Positions 63,386-64,000 of a stretch of 64,000 bases of DNA are shown here, in pieces. A model generated the notes under the pieces. The model saw only the letters and a list, made by a program, of their open reading frames with translations, was not told the origin of the DNA and did no database searches. A program made the translations under genes and the position numbers. Source of the stretch: CAYZSU01 sp964480565. Lineage in GTDB: Bacteria; UBA10199; 2-02-FULL-44-16; JAAZCA01. Position 1 is the stretch's first letter. Every line of letters starts with the position of its first letter. The stretch lies in the NCBI GenBank assembly GCA_964480565.1, contig CAYZSU010000001.1:1-64000 (forward strand). The letters run 5' to 3'.

Positions 63386-63533
63386 GGGACTGGTGAAAAA
63401 TAGCAATTTGTGGGGTTGTTCAAAAATGCCCAGATTCAAGGCTCCCGCAAACTCGTAACCGGAGCGTACATGCGAGTACGTGAGGATTGCGGTGTAGCGG
63501 GAAACACCGAAGATGGGCGTTTTTCAACAACCC
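63386..63533 (+). mobile_element. Complete 148-bp TIR element (copy 7)
   Basis: Starts GGGACTGGTGAAAAATAGCA and ends TTTTTCAACAACCC. Flanked by CATCAT on both sides (63380-63385 and 63534-63539), a 6-bp target duplication. An inner inverted repeat pairs TGGGGTTGTTCAAAAATG with the right end almost perfectly, and the centre can fold (CGTAC...GTACG). Best-preserved copy in the window. Confidence 0.9.
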
Positions 63534-63596
63534 CATCATATAAAAATTGTAGCTCCTTATCATATCTGATATAGTGCTCAAAATATAGGAGCATAT

Positions 63597-64000
63597 ATGA
63601 ACGATCAATATGATGTAAATAATCACCCGGAAGATGACTCTCAAGAGCATGTTCCAATACATGACAGCCAGAAGAAGGATGGTTCTCGGTCATGGATTGT
63701 TGTCATATGGTTGATCGGTATTATAGCGATACTTAGTGGTATTGGATGGGCGCTATCCCATATGTGGTCGGATGTGAACGGGCGTCTCGCTTTTTGGGAT
63801 CAAGCAAGTCACATATTGCCAACGAAAACTGGTCAAACAGCTAAGCACGTCCAATCAAAGTCAGAGCTGGAAAAAGAACTTGTCGCATTGTTGCAATCAT
63901 TTCTAAATCATAAACAGGGTAAGGTATTGTTGGAGGATGCACAGCGATGGGCATTGCTTAAGATGCTTGGCGATAAGGGGCATACATTGCTTGCACAGAC
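63597..64000 (+). CDS. Single-pass membrane protein, truncated by the window end
   Basis: An open frame with no stop for at least 134 codons starts at an ATG after AGGAG. It has a polar, acidic N-terminus, one transmembrane helix (WIVVIWLIGIIAILSGIGWA, near 33-52), then a long helical, probably periplasmic domain (LEKELVALLQSFLNHKQGKV). The layout is a bit like HemX-type proteins, but I cannot confirm a family. Confidence 0.7.
   Translation, partial: MNDQYDVNNHPEDDSQEHVPIHDSQKKDGSRSWIVVIWLIGIIAILSGIGWALSHMWSDVNGRLAFWDQASHILPTKTGQTAKHVQSKSELEKELVALLQSFLNHKQGKVLLEDAQRWALLKMLGDKGHTLLAQ

Noticed and set aside
63420..63693. Minus-strand ORFs over the last element copy
   Set aside because: They read through the non-coding element and antisense of the truncated membrane-protein gene.
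1..64000. CRISPR arrays, prophage or defence islands
   Set aside because: No regularly spaced direct repeats, cas genes, phage structural genes or restriction systems were seen; the repeats present are dispersed TIR elements.

Overview
This is an AT-rich chromosomal window from a flagellated, Gram-negative (diderm) bacterium. It encodes both the L-ring (FlgH) and P-ring (FlgI) proteins, an OprB-type outer-membrane porin, FlhF/FlhG, sigma-54 control, and a csrA-fliW pair next to flgL. The gene content fits a proteobacterium or Desulfobacterota-like lineage outside the enterics. The sequence alone does not fix the species.

Layout. 0-5 kb is an accessory region: a RelE-type toxin-antitoxin pair, two unknown genes, two different MITE-like elements, a broken pdxS-pdxT operon and a frameshifted small gene. 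5.1-15.3 kb (flgB to flgE) and 15.4-30.1 kb (fliL, then fliM to fliA, then three glycosyltransferase/TPR genes) form the main flagellar block: rod, MS-ring, switch, export apparatus, hook, FlhF/FlhG and sigma-28. 30.2-31.5 kb is a further glycosyltransferase. 31.5-36.1 kb (minus strand) carries a sigma-54 response regulator, a degenerate histidine-kinase-like protein and a large exported TPR protein. 36.5-45.7 kb is the second structural block (flgFGAHIJ, flgMNKL, csrA, fliW). 45.7-53.9 kb holds an acetyltransferase, a coiled-coil protein, a DUF115/MptE-like motility factor and a nonulosonic-acid-type sugar module. 54.1-55.6 kb is flagellin with a strong terminator. 55.7-64 kb holds a DUF362 ferredoxin-like protein, a secreted nuclease, a P-loop kinase fused to a zinc-less deaminase-like domain, queF, tRNA-Arg, a poor-quality assembly junction with an IS3 remnant, a chemoreceptor, a porin and a truncated membrane-protein gene.

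How it works together. Three flagellar transcription units start at near-perfect sigma-54 promoters (before flgB, fliM and flgF), and the regulator operon has a fourth. Two of them share an 18-bp inverted repeat at exactly the same distance upstream, a likely site for the response regulator encoded here. FliA and FlgM form the late-gene switch. CsrA and FliW probably control flagellin translation through two GGA-loop hairpins in the fliC leader. The glycosyltransferases, DUF115 protein, NeuB/NeuA-like enzymes and acetyltransferase are candidate flagellin-glycosylation genes.

The most novel items are the TIR-bounded element family with target duplications (one copy interrupts pdxT, and excising it in silico restores the native start), the sigma-54/operator architecture, a kinase-like regulator without its phospho-accepting histidine, the two RNA-level control structures at fliC and flgM, and the kinase/dead-deaminase fusion.
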